From contig RQOL01000878.1 of assembly GCA_013076295.1 (NCBI GenBank), forward strand, positions 1 through 64,000: a DNA stretch of 64,000 nt. Reading direction: 5' to 3'. Origin of the DNA: Sanderia malayensis (lineage: Eukaryota; Cnidaria; Scyphozoa; Semaeostomeae; Pelagiidae). The notes under the pieces were generated by a model. It did not search any database. It was given only the letters and a program-made list of their open reading frames with translations, and was not told the DNA's origin. This document shows positions 45,193 to 56,751 of this stretch, one piece after another. Each line of letters begins with the position of its first letter. The first letter of the stretch is position 1. The position numbers and the translations under genes are program-made.

Positions 45193-45865
45193 CTGATTTT
45201 GTGAAAAAATAATGAAAAGGGAATTTCCTTTATACCTTTTGAGGCCCTAAACTCGCAGCGAACCTCTAACCACGTTTTTCGGCAGCCATTTTATTGATAT
45301 GAAATCCTGATATTCCTACTGTTCTTGGGGGGAGGGGACTACTTAGGGGGAGCTGCTATAAAACATGGAAAATCACGAGTGACTGCCAAATATTTCGGCA
45401 CTGATTTGAAAAAAAATTAAAAAGGAATTTCCTAAGCTCTGCAAATAAAACTTCCCGAAAACAACGTTAAATAAGCTCTTATATACCTTTATTCAAGCCC
45501 ATAACTCAAAGCGAATCTGCAACCACTTTTTCGGCAGCCATTATGGATTTACAAAATATGAAATCCAGGGAACGGAGATTCATATTCGTTTGAATAAAGA
45601 TATACGGTGAAAATGTAATGAGACATTGGTGCAATTTTGCAATTTGCAAGAACAGCGCGGTGGGTAAAAGATAGAGAAATGGCTGAAAATAGTGATGAAG
45701 AAGATATTGTATGTACCTCTTGTGACCCAAGAGACAGTTGCAGAACATACCTGTTAACATAGAGTCAGGCAGACTTAGAAAAAGTAACCACAGCAGCAGC
45801 TTTTGCAGAATTGGTTTTAGAGGCATACAGTGAGGGTAGCAGCTGCACTGCCGAATTATCTTTAT

Positions 45866-46039
45866 TATGAAGGTGCTGTAATGTCATAGTATGATCAGAC
45901 TCACAGAGAGACCTGCATTACCCATGACCTTATCCTTATGAAGGTGCTGTGATGTCATAGTATGATCAGACTCACAGAGAGACCTGCATTACCCATGACC
46001 TTATTATTATGAAGGTGCTGTGATGTCATAGTATGATCA
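45866..46039. repeat. 71-bp tandem repeat, about 2.4 units
   Basis: Units begin TATGAAGGTGCTGT at 45866, 45937 and 46008. They abut the point where the Tc1/mariner frame loses similarity. Confidence 0.95.
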
Positions 46040-46896
46040 ATTTTTACCAGACGGTAATTCTTGCTCTCCCAAGTGTTTCGGCACAACGCAGCGTTTTGCT
46101 TCGGGCAACCATCCATCAAAAACGTACAATTATTTTCCCCGGCTCCGCACTTGTCAAATGCTTTAGGGAATTCCTCCCTTATTAACTTAAAAAAGTTCTT
46201 ACCGGTAACGGTCCACTCATGATGGTAACACATAACGACGCCTTTATTGTGGGAGATGGCTACAAAAAACTTGGCCACTTTTCCACCGCTGCCTTCCTTT
46301 CGTCCTTTTGTTGTGACTTTAAGTCCTTCATCATGTCGACGCCAAATCATAGAAGAGACAGCTCTGGCTTCCCCAGCTGGGTTTGATTTATGCGCCAAGC
46401 CGACACCATCCAAATAAAACGCGACATCATCTTGCCAATAGGTGAGGGACTTGCCAATATTCTCTTTTGCCCAGGTAACTCTCAGCTTTTTGTCGTTGGC
46501 ACTGAGGAGGCCTTTCTTTCGGGACTGTAAATAACGATAGTTGTTTCGTCGAAGGCAGCAACAAATATCCCTGGTGTTTATTCCATACAATGCTAAGTTG
46601 CTTTCCTCCAATATGCGTCCTGCAGTGAATGCTGCCCCTTATTCCCTGAGTTTCATAAAGGTGCGTAAAATTGTTCGTTCCATCCTCGTGTCCAATTTCT
46701 TAGGCCTCCCTGGGTTTGCATGGCGGCCATCAATTGAAGATGTTGGTTGGTCCAGCGGCTTCTTTGCGTGACGGTATATTGTCCTCACTGGGATGTGCTT
46801 TCCAAAACGTTTGACGAGTTCGTAGCAGCTCTCTCCCTGTTCCTGGTCTAGAAGAGCAAGTTTTATTGACTGGTGGGGTGATATTTTCAGATACAT
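45955..46896 (-). pseudogene. Tc1/mariner transposase, 3' end replaced
   Basis: One frame with a single in-frame stop (TAA near 46637). The N-terminal 46639-46896 is a helix-turn-helix pair ('IKLALLDQEQGESCYELVKRF' and 'VRTIYRHAKK'), then 'GRPKKLD'. The catalytic part reads 'YLQSRKKGLLSANDKKLRV.WAKE', 'DDVAFYLDGVGLAHK' (first Asp), 'GVVMCYHHEWTVTG' and 'NCTFLMDGCPKQNA' (second Asp). The third acid, usually in SPDLNPIE, is absent because the frame runs into the 71-bp repeats. Cut-and-paste transposase, inactive. Confidence 0.8.
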
Positions 46897-47455
46897 GGCT
46901 CATTTACCATGGGTATTAATTCTCTAAGATTTTGAACTAAAAAAAGAAATGAGAATAATAAAAATAAGATACCAAGTGTTCATATTGGTTTGTTTATTGT
47001 AAAAGAATTTGTGTATTGTAGCTGTTGTCATGGCAAACATTGTGTAATTATAAGAAATTTGTGTTGTAAAATGAAGTCTAAAACAAATAACCATTGTTAA
47101 CAGTCATACTCAGCACATATGATTAAATCCTCTGATAATTCAACATTTTTAACTCATCTGGTAGCCATGGCAACATCAAAACAAAGCTCAGTCCCACCCC
47201 TTTTTTTGTTTACAGTGATGTTAAACATTTTCCCCAGTCACAATCGCAAATAAATAACTTTTTGTCAAACCACATGGTAAAATTAAACAAAATTATAGGC
47301 CCTAAACTAAATCATGACATTGCCTGCCGGGCGTGTGAGACAAAAGACCAAAATAAGTGCTAACCCCCCAAGAACAATTTACCCAAGTCATACATTTACC
47401 ACAAGGAATCCATATACATGCTTAAAATAGCAATCATGCATGAAAAACAAGCTTA

Positions 47456-47661
47456 ACAATCAGTGCTATAATATATTGTCAGTATGGGCAGAAAAAGTCC
47501 TTAATATCAGAATTCTGTCTAATTTTAACACCCCTCCCCCAAATTTCAATGTTGCAGGGTCCCAGAGCCACGTACCTAACCATTGAAGCTTGGGGGGAGG
47601 GGGAAGTGCTTATCAAAATCGAAAATCACTGTTTACTGCCAAATATTTTGACACTGATTGT
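47456..47661. repeat. 206-bp direct repeat, right copy
   Basis: Partner of 44986-45192. The 2263 bp between them (45193-47455) look like an insertion into copy B. Confidence 0.92.
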
Positions 47662-47813
47662 AGTTTACGGAATTCCGAGACATGTTTCAAAAATGTTTCA
47701 TATGTTAACAATGGATCTGAATTTACGCGGTTTTTCGGAGCACGAAGTTGTTCTGACTTGTCTTCTTGGCACACAATACATTTTTGCCAGTTCATGCTGG
47801 AAACAGCAAACAT
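47613..47813 (-). pseudogene. Copy B, N-terminal cysteine module
   Basis: 66 codons from ATG 47813: 'WQKCIVCQEDKSEQLRAPKN' with a C-x2-C pair and 'YETFLKHVSEFRKL'. This is the usual start of the family's long proteins. It runs into the 206-bp direct repeat that flanks the insertion. Confidence 0.55.
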
Positions 47814-47861
47814 AATAAAATACTAAATACTAAAAGTATGATGGTCAAGAAAATCAAATGC

Positions 47862-48770
47862 TATAAGATCATGAAAATAAATTTCTAAAAATGCAAAGTC
47901 TGAATAATACAAAATCAATATTTCTGTTTATTCGGAAAGATAATATATATGAAAAGATGAATTAGCTTTGAATTTCTATGAGGTCTTCTAACTTTTGTTA
48001 ATAGATTACTCACCTTGACAATTGTTGTCTAACTTTCTATTTGACTCCATTTTCCCTCCATTTCAAATTGAAAAATATCACATTTTTGCAAACAACCAAG
48101 TAGGTACAAAAAACAAAAAATCATAAATGTGTGGAGAATGGGGTCAGCAGCGATTTTTGCGCGTTTTTTGGTGCCCAGTACCCTTCAAATGTGAATTTAA
48201 ATGAGGCAAAAGTTGACCAGTCAACCTTATTTCATTTTCACTTTTTTTTTTCGACACTATTTCATTTCTTAATTTTTTGTGCTGTATTTTTCAGAAAATC
48301 GGACATTTAATAACATCGGACAGTGCCTCAAAACTGTCAAAAACTGCTTAAAAAGTTTGAGTGATATTTCCTGTACCGATCTGCGTTATTTGCCCGATTA
48401 TTTGGTGGTGCTTAAAAACCTTTCACAATTGTCTTTTTTAAAAAGGAACCAATTTTACAACCAGATTTCCGTCATTTTGGAAAAATGACGTCATACGGCC
48501 GCCATATTGCCCAAATTTTTGGTTCTTGAAAAAATTCAGAATCTCTGTTCCAAACTGTACCTTTTGAAGAAAAATGGTACTTTTGTCCAATCGGTCCCCC
48601 AAAAATCACTAATTCACCTAACGAGAAAACTAAATTGTAGACAAAACAAAATGGTGTGGAGGCAGGAGCGACACTAACTATGTTATAATTACCCTGATAT
48701 TTTAACTTCGTGTATGTTTTTGCATAATTACATGGAATAAATTCCCAACAAATCTGGAGGTAGGTAGGAG
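47862..48770. other. AT-rich interval, nothing recognised
   Basis: No gene or terminal repeat that I can support. Confidence 0.4.
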
Positions 48771-48772
48771 GT

Positions 48773-48826
48773 AGGGCCATGTCAGCGAAGCTGGAAAGGC
48801 CCTGGGTTCGAGGTTGAGGGGAATTC
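48773..48826 (+). repeat. Short dispersed repeat, copy 2 (possible SINE fragment)
   Basis: AGGGCCATGTCAGCGAAGC...CCTGGGTTCGAGGTTGA, the inverted partner of 40911-40966. Confidence 0.5.
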
Positions 48827-49088
48827 CCTTTTCACTAACAAGTTTCCCGCTTTTTTAAACACGTGACATGTATAAACCAATCGTGGGAGCTGTATAGTAC
48901 AATAGAAATCCCGCGTCTAATTATTTTCACACTTAGATTTTGCATAATTTAATTTTAGTTGTCCAAGTTATCGATAGGATATAATTAGTAATATATGCAA
49001 TTATTTATCGCTGAGTAAGTATTATGAACATTGATTTTTATAACAAGCTATCATTATTAGCTGAGAAGCTTCTTTATCGCTATTTCGC

Positions 49089-50788
49089 TTAAAGTGCCTC
49101 TACACCTTATTTTTTATTGGCTAAAACTATAGATTCGAATGCGCTGATTCTGAATCCGTTTATATTTCTTTGATATGACAAGTAGTTTTTGAGATATGAG
49201 GCAACGCGTGCCACTTTTTCGTGGTTAACTTTTAGGACTGGGTGGATCCAAGTATGACATTATAGTTGAGCCCAGTTGTGCCGCGTTCATTTTCCCGTAC
49301 TGAAGCAACAAATCTGACATCGATTTTCTCTCACACGATGGGCTCGATATTTGTTTTTTTGACTTCGATGATTAGAAACCAGTCGGCGCATTATGGCATT
49401 TTAGTTTGAAAGGCTTGCGATGATTTGCAGCTGTGGGGAGGAATTACAAAATTCCCATGTAGTGGCTGCTCGCTGTGCTCAGTGGCGGCGGCCATAGGCC
49501 GTGCAATGTTAAAACTGTACGGGAACTGGACGGGGATGACAAGAAGAGCATCAAAACATGATTAAAGATTGTTAGATTTATGTGTGAAACTGGGAAAATA
49601 TGCCATATCGATGTGTTTTGCTAGCCCATGGAAATACACCCGATAAATCAGATTTTGCATGGCTTCACAAAATTCTGCTTTATCAGGATGATCGCCCTAA
49701 AACTGTAAGGAGAAGGAGATGGATAGATTTCATCAATTCGCAACAACAGAAGAAATTCTATGGACGCACGCATCATCATGAATGAAATAAATCAAACAAC
49801 AAAGAGCAATAATTTCGGTACAATAACGAAATTCATGTGTAGTAATATGTTCCAAATGAAAATCGAATCTTTTCAGGCTTCTTCAAACCCCAAAGGTTTA
49901 GACTGACACGGATATGATGGCCTAAATTATATTGCGTATATTGAATTTTGATACACACTTTTACTTCATCAGATACACAACAAAAAGGTAATAATTCAGA
50001 TCCAGTCAAATGCCCAGAAAGTTTTCTGTCGACATTTCTTTTCTTGCTCAAATCTCTTCCATGGCTTTGGGTGAAAGAGTTCTCAGCCACAGGATCAAAT
50101 GCATCAGGTTCTCCTTCGTCGGTATCACTATCATCGGTCTGCTTTACTCTACGATACAATCGATCCTATCCCCTCGCCATCTTCGCATTCCTCGGCACTG
50201 CAATCCCGACTGTCATGAACTACTATCCAACTAACAATGTTCATTTATGGAAACTTTCTACTCAATTCGATCACCAACGTTGCACAAATACCCACGAATA
50301 CACATAACGAGACAGACACGCCAAAGCGCAAACACTATTTATTATACTGAATGTAGGCCTACACCTGCCGCCACTGAGCACAACAAGCAGGCACTACATG
50401 GGAATTTTGCAATTCCTTCCCACAGCTACAAACTCATCGTAAGCCTTTCAAACTCAAATGCCATTATGCCCCAATCTGTTTCTAATCATCAAAGTCAAAA
50501 AAACAAATATCGAGCCCATCGTGTGAGAGAAAATTGATGTCAAATTTGTTGCTTCAGTACGGGAAAATGAACGGGGCACAACTAGGCTCAACTATGATGT
50601 CATAGTTGGCTCGACCCAGTCCTAAAAGTTAACCAAAAAAATGGCGAAAATGGCGAAATATTGACACTTCGCCACGTTATAACTCGTTAACTATACGTCA
50701 GATTAAAAAAATATTTTCGGATCTAAAATCAGTAAAGAAAGTTTTATCGATGTAAAGAATAAAAAAATAAGGTGTAGAGGCGCTTTAA
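49089..50788. mobile_element. Kolobok-like DNA transposon with about 400-bp terminal inverted repeats
   Basis: TTAA at 49089-49092 and 50785-50788. Element 49093-50784 begins AGTGCCTCTACACCTTATTT and ends in its inverse (AAATAAGGTGTAGAGGCGCT). The inverted similarity extends, with indels, over about 49093-49500 and 50345-50784 (for example 'CCATCGTGTGAGAGAAAA' and 'CCTAAAAGTTAACC'). The interior has a THAP-like start (49600-49785). TTAA target plus a THAP domain is the combination known for Kolobok. Confidence 0.82.
49600..49785 (+). pseudogene. THAP-domain N-terminus, degenerate
   Basis: 61 codons from ATG 49600: 'MPYRCVLLAHGNTPDKSDFA', 'LHKILLYQDDRPK' and 'RRRRWIDFIN'. The order M-P-x-x-C...LHK.P...D.RP...R...W matches invertebrate THAP proteins, but the second Cys (position of H in 'AHGNTP') and the C-x2-H pair are lost. 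A partner acidic segment is readable on the minus strand at 49833-50159. No DDE core is present. Confidence 0.5.
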
Positions 50789-50799
50789 TAATGTCCATA

Positions 50800-51330
50800 A
50801 TTTTTGCTTTTCTTCCTTTGCTTTTCATGGCAAGAACAGGTTACGTGTTGTTTAGGCATCATATTTTTATTTGATATTTCAAGTTTATAACTGTTCTAAT
50901 TTCCTTTCTGTTTCTTACCATAGTTTTGAAAGACACAAGGCTCGGTAAGAAATGAGTTAATTTATTGCAGTTCTTCCTTCCGACTATTCTGTTCAGCTCT
51001 TTAATTATTTGTTTCCCTTATAAAAAGAGGCCCATTTTTATCGATTTTCAAGTAACAGACACCTCTCTTTCACAAACTTCTTTCAATTACGAAATGATAT
51101 TCTCCTTCTTCAATGGTTCATAAATGTAACCCATGTACAATGAGTTACTCTTTACCACAGATAAAAACATCAAATTTGTTTTATTTATCTTGAATATATG
51201 AACAAACTATTATGGGGCCCCTTTTAACAAATCGAATCTGTAAAGAAATTTGTTCATTTCTTAGCAAGTGCACTGAATTCAACAAGTTAATTTTCATTAC
51301 CTTCATGTTTTCTGAGTCTCTTTTTATGAT
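50800..51330. other. Interval without recognised features
   Basis: AT-rich sequence between the Kolobok-like element and the Helitron fragment. Confidence 0.4.
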
Positions 51331-51341
51331 TCCTTTATTTA

Positions 51342-51660
51342 TGTCGACAATATTGGAGGAACAACGGCAGCAAGCTATTGCAAACAATCAGCCTGTTCCG
51401 ACATTCAAAATGATCATAACAGGTCACCCACAACAAGATCGCAGATACGATAATCCTACTGCCAGAGAAATTGCAGCTATATACACAGTACAAAATGGAG
51501 GTGCACCAAATCCTGATGATAGAGAATTGCAAGTTCAAACAAGACACGGAGATCTCATGAAGATTTACGCAACCAGTCCAAGTGCCGATCCTCTCACATA
51601 TCCATTGATATTCTTTCATGGTGACAGGGGTTACAGTTTGGACCTGCAACGATTGCTCTG
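51342..51660 (+). pseudogene. Helitron Rep protein fragment
   Basis: Open stretch with 'RYDNPTAREIAAIYTVQ', 'DRELQVQTRHGDLMKI', 'SADPLTYPLIFFHGDRGY'. This is the conserved segment between the Helitron N-terminal region and the Rep nuclease ('R...P...E.A......RD..V..R.G....I......DPL.YPLLFP.GE.GY'). Rep HUH motifs and helicase are not found next to it, so only a fragment remains. Residues upstream of 51342 in the same frame look non-coding. Confidence 0.7.
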
Positions 51661-52460
51661 CTTGCCAATGCCCTTGAATTTTGGATGGTTGACACTTACT
51701 CTGGTCGCTTTTGCAATTCCAGCAATAGAGGACATCCGTCTTTACTCGTACTGAGTACATGCTGCAATACCTGTCAACAAAATAATTTGTCAAAAACTTG
51801 TCAAGTCAAAATTATCCTTCAAATCCCTAATAAACCTTTGGGTAACTTATCTACAATATGGGATGTGCCTTTTTGGGTGGATATTTGGGTGGAAATCAAA
51901 CTTAAATTTTGGAGTAATGTTTATCCTGACATAATGTTTGTCCTGACACTGTCCTGTTTCCAAAGTATCTTTTTATCAACTCAACACAAACAGACCTGAC
52001 GTGTGACATGAAAAAACAAGCAGAAACTTGACTTAAAATTTAGAGCATATATTTTGGATAGCATTCAATATAAACAAATCAACACGATGTAGGAAATCCA
52101 TTCAATGTGAAGATATTTTCTTTATCAAAAGAAAGCAAAGTCGTGTGATCCACTGAGAAAACATGGAGTGGGGCAGAAACCTAAATGGCCTAAATTTGCT
52201 GCGCTATTTTAGAAAGAATAAATTTGATTGTGTTAGCCTACGTATTGCTGGCATTTCTGTCCCTCTACACAAATGATGTATTGAAAGAAATACGGAATTT
52301 ACTTTCTGAAATAAAAATTTGAAGCCATAGCAACACTTACACAACATTGTCTCCACTACTTCGATCCTTTTCTACACTGTGCTCCATTTTCACTCCCATC
52401 GACTATTCATCGGCTGTAGACGCAAATTTCTCGTGCTCGCACATTGCTCAAGTTCTGCCG
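51661..52460. other. Interval without recognised features
   Basis: Nothing recognised. Confidence 0.35.
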
Positions 52461-52462
52461 CA

Positions 52463-52585
52463 GAAAAGAGAGTTTTGCCGTGAGAAAAAGAGTTTTGCCG
52501 TGAGAAAGAAGTTTTGCGATGAGAAAGAAAGTTTTGCTGTGAGAAAGAAAGTTTTGCTGTGAGGAAGAAAGTTTTGCCGTGACAC
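52463..52585. repeat. About 21-bp minisatellite, six units
   Basis: Units of AGTTTTGCYGTGAGAAAGAA with small length changes; open in several frames as a by-product. Confidence 0.92.
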
Positions 52586-53184
52586 TTGTGGGCCACCGTA
52601 GTTAATGGTACTTGCATTAAACCCTATTTTTTTCAAAATCTCCATTATCAGCCCACCTTTTACACTTGTTTCTTTCAATGGAATAGTCAGGTCAGTGTTT
52701 GTGATGCTTAACCGGTCCCAAAACTGGATGGGAGTGTTGTGGCATGGGAGTGTATGAATACAGACACCAGCTTCCTTTTACTCTTTCACTTTGGAATTTT
52801 TCACGCTAAGGATAATAATTACAGACCTATTCCTATAGTTTTGTGTGCTTGATATCGATGAATGGTAAGTGAAGCTCAAACATATTTTACATGATAAAGT
52901 CCCCTTTCTAATATTTCACATTTCCAATACAGCAACCTAACTCCATGTTATTATGTATATTTAGATAGCCTATGTTATCCAAAGAAAACCCCACCGAGTT
53001 TCTTTCCTTAATCACTTCCCAAAAAACCTTTTTGCGGCCGTATGGAGTGGCAGAAAAGTTTCCAGAGATAAAATTTTGCAATGTCTCATCTGCGGCCGGC
53101 ATGCTGTGAATGGCTGAAGTAGCTACATGTTGTCATATGCGAATTTGCCTCAACACTCTTGGAAAATAAATGTTTCCTGCAAAA
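52586..53184. other. Interval without recognised features
   Basis: Nothing recognised. Confidence 0.35.
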
Positions 53185-53686
53185 CACAAAGTTGTTAAGC
53201 AAAACATTCGGAAAACAGATCAACTCCAGTGTGTATTCGACAACGGGAAACCTGGAGATCCATAACAAAGATTTTGAGGGTGCTGTTGATCAAGATCATC
53301 AGTAAGGTTGAGAACTTTCATGAGAGAAAAGACGTGCTAGATTCAATGATCGATGTTGGTGCAGCCTTTTTTGCTTTTGGGGTGCAATTGAAAGTTGCAG
53401 AACGCCTTTTGCACAACCCATCAGAGTACTCCAAAAAGTTGGATAAGACGACAGAGAATGGAGCGGAATTTTTAAAAATCGGTAGTATCCCTTATATCTT
53501 ACCACTGCTAAAAAACAAGAAAAAGCAAAGTAGTTTACGTCAACATCCACATTGAATGATCTGTTAGAAGAAGTGAAAGGGGGAAACCCAAGTGCAACAA
53601 GTAATTCAAAATACAGGCCTTTTGTTTAGCTGTTTTCTTTTTATTGTGTATCTGTTTTAATGAATCGACCAAGACCTAAAAAGGAC
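53185..53686. repeat. 502-bp tandem duplication, unit 1
   Basis: Starts CACAAAGTTGTTAAGC. Unit 2 follows directly. The inner open stretches (for example 108 codons from 53229 on the plus strand) are the same in both and match nothing I know. Confidence 0.95.
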
Positions 53687-54185
53687 CACAAAGTTGTTAA
53701 GCAAAACATTCGGAAAACAGATCAACTCCAGTGTGTATTCGACAACGGGAAACCTGGAGATCCATAACAAAGATTTTGAGGGTGCTGTTGATCAAGATCA
53801 TCAGTAAGGTTGAGAACTTTCATGAGAGAAAAGACGTGCTAGATTCAATGATCGATGTTGGTGCAGCCTTTTTTGCTTTTGGGGTGCAATTGAAAGTTGC
53901 AGAACGCCTTTTGCACAACCCATCAGAGTACTCCAAAAAGTTGGATAAGACGACAGAGAATGGAGCGGAATTTTTAAAAATCGGTAGTATCCCTTATATC
54001 TTACCACTGCTAAAAAACAAGAAAAAGCAAAGTAGTTTACGTCAACATCCACATTGAATGATCTGTTAGAAGAAGTGAAAGGGGGAAACCCAAGTGCAAC
54101 AAGTAATTCAAAATACAGGCCTTTTGTTTAGCTGTTTTCTTTTTATTGTGTATCTGTTTTAATGAATCGACCAAGACCTAAAAAG
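53687..54185. repeat. 502-bp tandem duplication, unit 2
   Basis: Same sequence as unit 1 as far as I can compare by eye, ending ...CCTAAAAAGGA. Confidence 0.95.
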
Positions 54186-55100
54186 GAAATTAAATTCAGG
54201 TTTCACGGTTTCACATTGTAAATACGGCTGCAATTGGTTCAGTAGATTTGCTGTGATCTTTTTAAACTTAGTTACGTTTGTTACTGTTTGTTATATTGTT
54301 ATATAAGCCCTGTATTTAATGCAGAAATATAAAATAATTTATTGAGTCCCTGTTAATTTTTTAAGCTTTGTTATTCTTTGTTAAGTATCACTAGGCTAAA
54401 TTTTAGAGAACGTTCTGAGATTTTGGATGAATAGTTTATGCCAGAAAACATTGTCTACTCTGTACTTCAGCTGCACTTTTAAAGCCGGGACCCTAATTTC
54501 AAGTGAAAGTCATATCAAGAAGTGTAACGCCTTTGCCCAAACTGTATTACGTACAAAGGCGTTTCTCCATGCAAAGAAAACTGGACAACACAAGAAGCTT
54601 TTATCAGTATGAACAACTTACAAGCAGATCTGGTGGGCGAAAGAGAAGTACTGAGAAATCGCCACAAGTGGAGAAAAAGAGAAAAGCAAAGAAATGACGA
54701 TATTTTAAGTATATGTTGCTTTTTGTTAATGGATAATATTTTTCAATAAATTTGCCATGAAATACAGATTTCACACGATTATATGTTTGCTTGAAATAGA
54801 CAGGGAAAATCTTATAAGAATCAAGCAATCAGGGTAACGGAATTCTGTTTTTTGAGACATGTTGCTGGGGGTTTGGGTTTCAAAATCCGCAAGGGGAAAA
54901 AATTTCGGCCAGGGGGTTATGTTATTGCTGATGTTATAGATGGGGGGTCAATGAAAGTTCTTTTTATAAACTGTCCACATAATTAATATCAATCGAAAGA
55001 GCATTTTAAACTAAACGAAATTGATGTCATGATGTCATCAGATTGGACTAAAGTTTATATGATGCAGTTTTAAAGTTATTTCGCAATCTAATAACATGTC
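54186..55100. other. Interval without a supported gene
   Basis: Short basic open stretch at 54503-54697 ('RSGGRKRSTEKSPQVEKKRK') without domain; otherwise nothing. Confidence 0.35.
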
Positions 55101-55103
55101 AAA

Positions 55104-55553
55104 TTAGCCCCATTCACTGTCATCGCTGTCACTACTAGTTTCATCAACGCTGGAATCAACAAAAAAGATATAATTAAGTTTGTGGTCAGTTTCGAATACA
55201 ACTTCATTGTTTTCATTGGCCTCTTTTCTTTCTCGATTTTTACCATGTTTGTCAAAGTGTGGTAGCTGATTACCTGAAGGCGTGTTTTGAAACACTATTA
55301 GTTTTGCGAAGATTTATTTTTAGTTTTAGTTGTAGATCGATCGAGCAATATGCTTGCCTTCATACCATACAGGCGCAAGAGATACCTCACAGTCATCACG
55401 ATCTATCTTACAGCCACTATTGATTATATTTCCATTGAGCATTACCATTTTACTGCATTGCAACCATTCCATTAGTTGAAAGTTTGCTCCTCTAATATGT
55501 TGCTGCAAGGATTTTGGGTCAGCAGGCAGGCTCATTGATGATTCAGTTGTCAT
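55104..55553 (-). pseudogene. Copy C, C-terminal region
   Basis: 55326-55553: 'LPADPKSLQQHIRGANFQLM' and 'GCKIDRDDCEVSLAPVW', the family's post-nuclease helix followed by the W motif. 55104-55295: acidic end 'DSSVDETSSDSDDSEWG'. No CXC cysteine block between them, unlike copy A. Confidence 0.55.
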
Positions 55554-56751
55554 TTTTTTTGCATAATCGCATCCTTGTTTCGATGTAGTTTTCTTCTTTT
55601 AATCCACTGTAGCAGTTTAGTTGAAAGAATCTCACAAAACTTCTCTCTACATCTTCACCAATAACTTCAGATTCTCCAAACACTTCTAACAACTTTAGGA
55701 AGTGTTTATCGCCAACCACCTTCTTTAACACTTTCAACTTTCCAACCCCAAAAGGATACGATGTCATATCACAGCCTGTTAAGCAGTGTATATGCGAGAG
55801 CTTCAGACAAAGATCCTGACCAAAATTATCTACTACTTTTTGGATATCGAAGTATTTGTCACTATATATCTTCATAGCCCATGGAAAGGATGGTTTATAT
55901 TTGGCGTAAGCATACACAAGGAGAATGAAGAATCTGTGTTTTTCGAAACAACAACAACAGGGGCATTTTCACATGAAGCACTATCTTTATGTCCGCTTCC
56001 TCATGATTACATTCAAATATACAAGATGTTTCATTTTTTAGAATTTTACATCATATTATTTACATCATAAGTCATATTTACATCATTTGTTATCACTGGG
56101 GTAACAAAGTTCTCTCTAACTTCTGGAAGCAGCAAGTATTCAATTAAAATCTTCAGTGAGTCAGTTTTGTTTTCGGTATTATTGAAAAATTTATTCCTGT
56201 CCTTACCCTGAATCATTTTCTTGTCAAAGATTTTTATGTGAATGTGAGTACTCATTTTTCCACGATGAAATCTGATCAAACTTTTTGTGCTATCTGATCG
56301 GTAGACATCGTTGATCTTCAAATACTTCAAATGCATGTTGCATTTGAAGAATACCTTAGAGTAATCAATTTCATGACATTGGACATAAAGTCGTGATATG
56401 CGTTCTTTGGCTTGATCTGTCATGTTATGGCCCTTCCATCGTAAATCCAGGTGCATTGAGAGGCGGATGTGATGTTACAGGATTAGATTCTTCAATCATG
56501 TAATTCCTTAGGACCCTTTTTTGGCCTTGACGCAAATAACTGCCAGGAGTCACAATACTCAGAGGATACGTTGCTATGGGAAATTGGAAGGACTTGTGAA
56601 GATCAATATCATTTCCAAGAAGCATGCCAAATGCCTGGCGATCTTCTTTTAGGCTGGAGATGACTTTGGGAACTACTTTTTGTTTCTTCTGACCGTTGTT
56701 TAATCTGCAATGTTTGATGGGTTGGAAAATGCCCATTTCGCAAAAACCCAT
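55543..56751 (-). pseudogene. Copy C, FEN1/XPG-like nuclease domain
   Basis: 56425-56751: 'FQPIKHCRLNNGQKK', 'LKEDRQAFGMLLGNDIDLHK'; the first Asp motif (usually IDG) falls at a frameshift and reads M-E-G. 56046-56456: 'INDVYRSDSTKSLIRFHRGK' (second Asp region). About 55930-55990: 'NHEEADIKIVLHV' (E.A.D), then 'NTD' where D-T-D is usual. 55543-55917: 'SHIHCLTGCDMTSYPFGVGK', matching the FEN1 'GCD...GIG' active-site Asp and helix-hairpin-helix. This is the most complete acidic series in the window, though two acids look lost. Confidence 0.68.

Larger units (their letters stand above)
41390..47813 (-). mobile_element. Transposase/FEN1-like family, copy B (Academ-like), with a 2.3-kb insertion
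   Basis: A minus-strand gene from a cysteine-containing N-terminus (47613-47813) through the core and into the nuclease, ending near 41390 before the GCD motif and any CXC tail. It is interrupted between 45193 and 47455 by sequence containing a Tc1/mariner gene. Terminal repeats of the element itself were not found. Pieces keep order and high similarity to the family but change frame many times. Confidence 0.65.

Noticed and set aside
51212..51754. A single 180-codon gene starting at 51212
   Set aside because: Only about 51342-51660 matches Helitron sequence; both ends are hydrophobic, non-conserved extensions of the frame.
52390..52678. Open stretches rich in F, L, S and Q over the 21-bp minisatellite
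   Set aside because: They are by-products of the simple tandem repeat.
55786..56070. Plus-strand open stretch of 94 codons
   Set aside because: It is the antisense shadow of the copy C nuclease region with the EEAD motif.
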